NCBI GenBank assembly: GCA_946186175.1
Contig: CAMHMG010000131.1
Location: 1 to 8,366 of the forward strand
Reading direction: 5' to 3'
From: an uncultured Clostridia bacterium
GTDB lineage: Bacteria > Bacillota > Clostridia > Lachnospirales > Lachnospiraceae
DNA length: 8,366 bases
The position numbers and the translations under genes were made by a program. Below are positions 6,506 to 8,366 of the stretch, one piece after another. Under the pieces are notes generated by a model, which was not told the DNA's origin, ran no database searches, and saw only the letters and a list, made by a program, of their open reading frames with translations. The stretch's first letter is position 1; every line of letters begins with the position of its first letter.

Positions 6506-6601
6506 AAGCAAATGGGACAAAAGAATTTGAACGTATCCCTAATTTGAAGCCAGAAGATTGGACAATTTATTTCGCCCATAGCAACAAGAAAGGAAAACAC
6601 T

Positions 6602-7267
6602 ATGTGCACTCGTTACTTTATGGATGATGCTCCATCAGAACTTTCGGATATAATCGAAGCGGCAATGAAGTCTCCTCTTGCCGATAAGTTCAGGACAAAA
6701 TACGGGAGACCCGTGGTAACCAGCGGTGAAGTGCGCCCAACAGATATCGTTCCGGTAATAGCTCCCAATAAAAGCGGAATCCGTACTGTATATCCTATGC
6801 GCTGGGGGTTTAGGAATCCTGACCATGATTCCACCATATTCAACGCAAGGGTTGAGACAACAGGAAGCAAGCCGACATTTAAAGACGCTTGGAAATCGCA
6901 CAGATGTATAGTTCCCGCATCATACTATTTTGAATGGGAACATTTTAAAAGCGATAACGGAAAAGAAAAAACAGGTGCTAAGTATGCCATTCAACCGAAA
7001 GGAGCTACAATGACGTGGCTATGCGGATTATATCGCATCGAGAACGGATTTCCTGTATTTGTGATTCTGACTAGAGAACCAAGCGAAAGTGTTCGTTTCA
7101 TTCATGACAGGATGCCTATGATACTGCCACAAGCTAATATTAATGATTGGATTAGTCCTGAGACCAATCCTACCACTATGCTTAAATATGCTCTTGATGA
7201 TATGATCACCGAAAAGGTAATTGATGATAAAAGCCAGATACCTAATCAGTTGATGTTTGATATATAA
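6602..7267 (+). CDS. SRAP-family abasic-site processing protein (YedK/HMCES type)
   Basis: Seen: 221 residues starting MCTRYF, so that Met removal exposes Cys2, the nucleophile that forms a thiazolidine crosslink to an abasic site. The other family residues are present: NARVET (N81, R83, E85), YYFEWEH (E111 as the active-site Glu), and FIHDRMPMIL (H168). MRWGF (66-70) and WLCGLY (139-144) are also standard. Known: the protein covalently caps abasic sites in single-stranded DNA and protects forks; bacterial genes often sit near error-prone polymerases or SOS genes, but none is seen here. Length is normal (about 220). AAGGA lies about 8 bases before the ATG. No separate promoter is obvious; it may be read from the antitoxin promoter at 6204. 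It is the only clearly intact gene in the right third. Confidence 0.95.
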   Translation: MCTRYFMDDAPSELSDIIEAAMKSPLADKFRTKYGRPVVTSGEVRPTDIVPVIAPNKSGIRTVYPMRWGFRNPDHDSTIFNARVETTGSKPTFKDAWKSHRCIVPASYYFEWEHFKSDNGKEKTGAKYAIQPKGATMTWLCGLYRIENGFPVFVILTREPSESVRFIHDRMPMILPQANINDWISPETNPTTMLKYALDDMITEKVIDDKSQIPNQLMFDI

Positions 7268-7299
7268 ATTCAATTATTCACACACAGGAAGGATATTAT

Positions 7300-7431
7300 A
7301 TGCGAAAATATGCTTATCTTAAACAACCAATCAAATGTAATAAAAAAGTTTTTATTTATAAAATTATGCTCCATAAGACAGAAAATGAAGGATTATATCT
7401 CTATTATTACTGTAGCATAGATGATATTTAA
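7300..7431 (+). CDS. Small ORF of 43 residues, function unknown
   Basis: Seen: AGGAAGG lies about 7 bases before ATG 7300, and the frame MRKYAYLKQPIKCNKKVFIY then KIMLHKTENEGLYLYYYCSIDD ends at TAA 7431. It is basic and aromatic-rich with two cysteines and no membrane segment. It begins 32 bases after the SRAP stop on the same strand, so it is probably co-transcribed. The regular pattern (KYAYLK..., KVFIYKIxLHKTExEGLYLY) resembles the first strands of a larger protein, and the abrupt end in AT-rich sequence suggests it may be truncated. I do not recognise the family. Confidence 0.5.
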   Translation: MRKYAYLKQPIKCNKKVFIYKIMLHKTENEGLYLYYYCSIDDI

Positions 7432-7511
7432 TGTTCATTAATAATATTGTTTCTTGCACTGTTCTAAAAATATTTAACACATAATCTATAGAAGAATTTT
7501 TCCTCTTCAAT

Positions 7512-7619
7512 AAAACAACTGTTTTACTGAACAATAGCTATTACCTAAAACTACTATCATTTTTTAACGCATTTTCATCAAAAAGTGTTCACGAAGCAAA
7601 AACAACCTTTTACTGAACA
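7512..7619 (+). repeat. Imperfect direct repeat of 21-22 bp upstream of the recombinase stub
   Basis: Copy 1 at 7512-7533 and copy 2 at 7599-7619 share AAAACAAC followed by TTTTACTGAACA, differing only by one or two bases in the middle. They start 87 bases apart and end just before the serine-recombinase start codon. Such spacing would fit recombinase-binding (res or att) sites or a duplication made by past insertion. The 11-mer TTTACTGAACA also recurs on the minus strand at 5892-5902. Confidence 0.55.
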
Positions 7620-7635
7620 GAAGGGAACGATTACT

Positions 7636-7722
7636 ATGGGAAAGATGTACTGATACGCACGATGCTCTACAAATGAAACACGTCAGGACATTAACAGGCA
7701 GAAAAGAGAACTTAACTATTGA
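7636..7722 (+). pseudogene. Serine recombinase (resolvase/invertase) N-terminal stub with internal stop
   Basis: Seen: ATG 7636 with AAGGG 10 bases upstream gives MGKMY, then TGA at 7651-7653 (GGA to TGA would restore Gly), then YARCSTNETRQDINRQKREL and Asn before a new stop at 7720-7722. Y-x-R-x-S with the following QDxxRQ is the N-terminal catalytic motif of resolvases; the Ser is the nucleophile. Only about 27 of the expected 180-500 residues remain. Sequence after 7716 is unrelated, so the junction is sharp. It is a relic of a mobile element and cannot be active. Confidence 0.78.
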
Positions 7723-7741
7723 ATGATTTTTTTAATCATTC
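7721..7741. repeat. Perfect inverted repeat at the recombinase-stub junction
   Basis: GAATGATT (7721-7728), five T, AATCATTC (7734-7741). It lies exactly where recognisable recombinase sequence ends and the fibronectin-like fragment on the other strand begins. There is no T tract after either arm, so it is a weak terminator candidate; it may mark a rearrangement point. Confidence 0.4.
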
Positions 7742-7860
7742 CATACAGTTGAAATTAAGATTTCAACAGTCCAACTTCCAACATTATCAGTATTATAACC
7801 TCTTACCCTTATATAATATGTTTTATGTTAAATTTGTAATTTTAACTTTCCATACTTAAT
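7732..7860 (-). pseudogene. Fibronectin type III-like strand fragment of a surface protein
   Basis: Seen: the minus frame HKTYYIRVRGYNTDNVGSWT then VEILISTVWND ends at TAA 7732-7734. TYYIRVRGYN...GSWT is the end-of-domain pattern of fibronectin III modules in clostridial surface proteins. Upstream, sense continues in another frame (KVKITNLT, about 7830-7860), implying a frameshift and a TAA in the current frame. About 40 residues are left; no start is visible. Confidence 0.5.
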
Positions 7861-7881
7861 CTTTATCTTACCGACTTTAGT

Positions 7882-8180
7882 TTATATATCATCATGCTCT
7901 CCTGCATCGTGATAACTAATTTCACCATCAAAGTGTTCATGCCATTTATCAATTATTTTATCTGTACTCTCTTCAATAACAGTTAATATTCTTTTTTAAT
8001 CTTTTTGTGGAATTTGACTATTATTATTATCTAATTCAACTGAACATCTTCATTTATCCACGCTTTTGTGCTATGTTTAGACGGAACTTTAGATATATGA
8101 ACATGAACTGGCTCTAAAGGTTCATTTTCATTACTTCAAAAATATACCTTATATCCATAGGCAGTAATTATGCTAGGCAT
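7882..8180 (-). pseudogene. DUF4160 gene with two stop codons and one frameshift
   Basis: Seen: GAAAAGGAG before ATG 8180 opens MPSIITAYGYKVYF, then TGA 8136-8138 where Trp is usual (YFWSNE), then SNENEPLEPVHVHISKVPSK. One missing base near 8044-8048 (GAT-GT, probably GATGGT) shifts the frame to ELDNNNSQIPQKD, TAA 7996-7998 (probably Leu), and KRILTVIEESTDKIIDKWHE to TAA 7882-7884. The GYxxYFxSxE...PVHVHI and NNSQIPxKDLxxI motifs identify DUF4160 from recall. Known: the family has no settled function; it often pairs with DUF2442 and has a toxin-antitoxin-like distribution. No DUF2442 gene follows. The start overlaps the end of the ORF at 8168-8365. Three independent lesions make it a true pseudogene. 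Confidence 0.75.
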
Positions 8181-8366
8181 AACTCATTCTCCTTTTCGTC
8201 AACATATTCTACAATATCTTCTTTCATCTTTTCAATTAATTTTGTATAATGAATAATTTTATCTTTATCATTCGTTTCTTTTTTGATAATATTTACATTT
8301 TTATCCTGTCCCCACTCCTCAATGGGATAAGCATCCAAAAGCGCATGATTCTCATGGTTACCGTCA
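8168..8366 (-). CDS. Partial ORF: metallophosphoesterase GNHE segment followed by a charged tail, entering from right edge
   Basis: Seen: 65 codons open from the window edge to TAA 8168-8170. The first 18 residues, DGNHENHALLDAYPIEEW, match the GNHE metal-binding motif and following helix of calcineurin-like phosphoesterases. After Gly20 the sequence turns into a lysine/glutamate-rich helix (KLIEKMKEDIVEYVDEKENE), unlike the beta-strand expected in the enzyme. The end overlaps the DUF4160 start by 13 bases. It may be a truncated enzyme fused at the DNA level to the gene that preceded DUF4160. The N-terminal half lies outside the window, so whether the gene is intact is unknown. Confidence 0.55.
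   Translation of the reverse strand, partial: DGNHENHALLDAYPIEEWGQDKNVNIIKKETNDKDKIIHYTKLIEKMKEDIVEYVDEKENELCLA

Noticed and set aside
6506..6601. SOS (LexA) box upstream of the SRAP gene
   Set aside because: A GAAC half-site exists near 6528 but no matching inverted half at the right spacing, so LexA control is not supported.
6613..7273. Minus-strand frames of 81-88 codons
   Set aside because: All are antisense to the intact SRAP gene and carry no motifs.
7748..7767. Perfect palindrome GTTGAAAT-TAAG-ATTTCAAC
   Set aside because: It falls inside the fibronectin-like coding remnant (TVEILIST read on the minus strand), has no T tract, and an 8-bp match in AT-rich sequence can arise by chance.
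1..8366. CRISPR array, tRNA, rRNA, riboswitch or complete insertion sequence
   Set aside because: No regularly spaced repeats beyond the two short pairs, no cloverleaf or known riboswitch core, and no transposase frame were seen.

Overview
The window looks like a piece of a low-GC, strictly anaerobic Firmicute chromosome, most likely Lachnospiraceae (Coprococcus/Butyrivibrio-like). This is an inference from AT-rich codon use, strong Shine-Dalgarno sites, and the gene set: a 2-hydroxyacyl-CoA dehydratase activase-type giant protein, a stand-alone LUD protein and Thr/Pro-rich surface-protein debris. No phage, CRISPR array, rRNA or tRNA gene was seen.

Left part (1-5680) is all on the minus strand and is mostly ordinary chromosome. 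It has three transcription units. (a) The N-terminal 316 codons of a BadF/BadG/HgdC-type activase run off the left edge, with a clear TTGATA-N17-TAGAAT promoter. (b) A probable four-gene operon reads LUD-domain protein, SpoU/TrmH-type RNA 2'-O-methyltransferase, TtcA-like PP-loop tRNA thiolase, then an unrecognised gene split by two compensating single-base shifts. It starts at an extended -10 promoter near 4165 and ends at a hairpin near 1100. (c) A GIY-YIG small nuclease-like protein overlaps a maltose/galactoside-type sugar O-acetyltransferase. These are followed by a decayed C-terminal piece of a surface protein and a strong terminator at 4239-4272.

Right part (about 5640-8366) is a gene graveyard with one clearly intact gene, an SRAP/YedK/HMCES-type abasic-site DNA-protein crosslinker on the plus strand. 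Around it are: an N-terminal metallophosphoesterase fragment (minus); a VapB/VagC-like AbrB-fold antitoxin interrupted by an amber codon, with its own promoter and no toxin partner; a 43-codon ORF of unknown function; a serine-recombinase N-terminal stub with an internal stop, preceded by a 21-22-bp direct repeat; a fibronectin-III-like strand fragment; a DUF4160 gene with two stops and one frameshift; and, at the right edge, an ORF whose first residues carry the GNHE motif of a metallophosphoesterase. The debris is consistent with repeated insertion and decay of mobile or accessory DNA.

No convincing new multi-gene system is visible. The best leads are the frame-shifted gene at 1158-1829, the amber-interrupted orphan antitoxin beside the SRAP gene, and the permuted metallophosphoesterase fragments that bracket the accessory segment.
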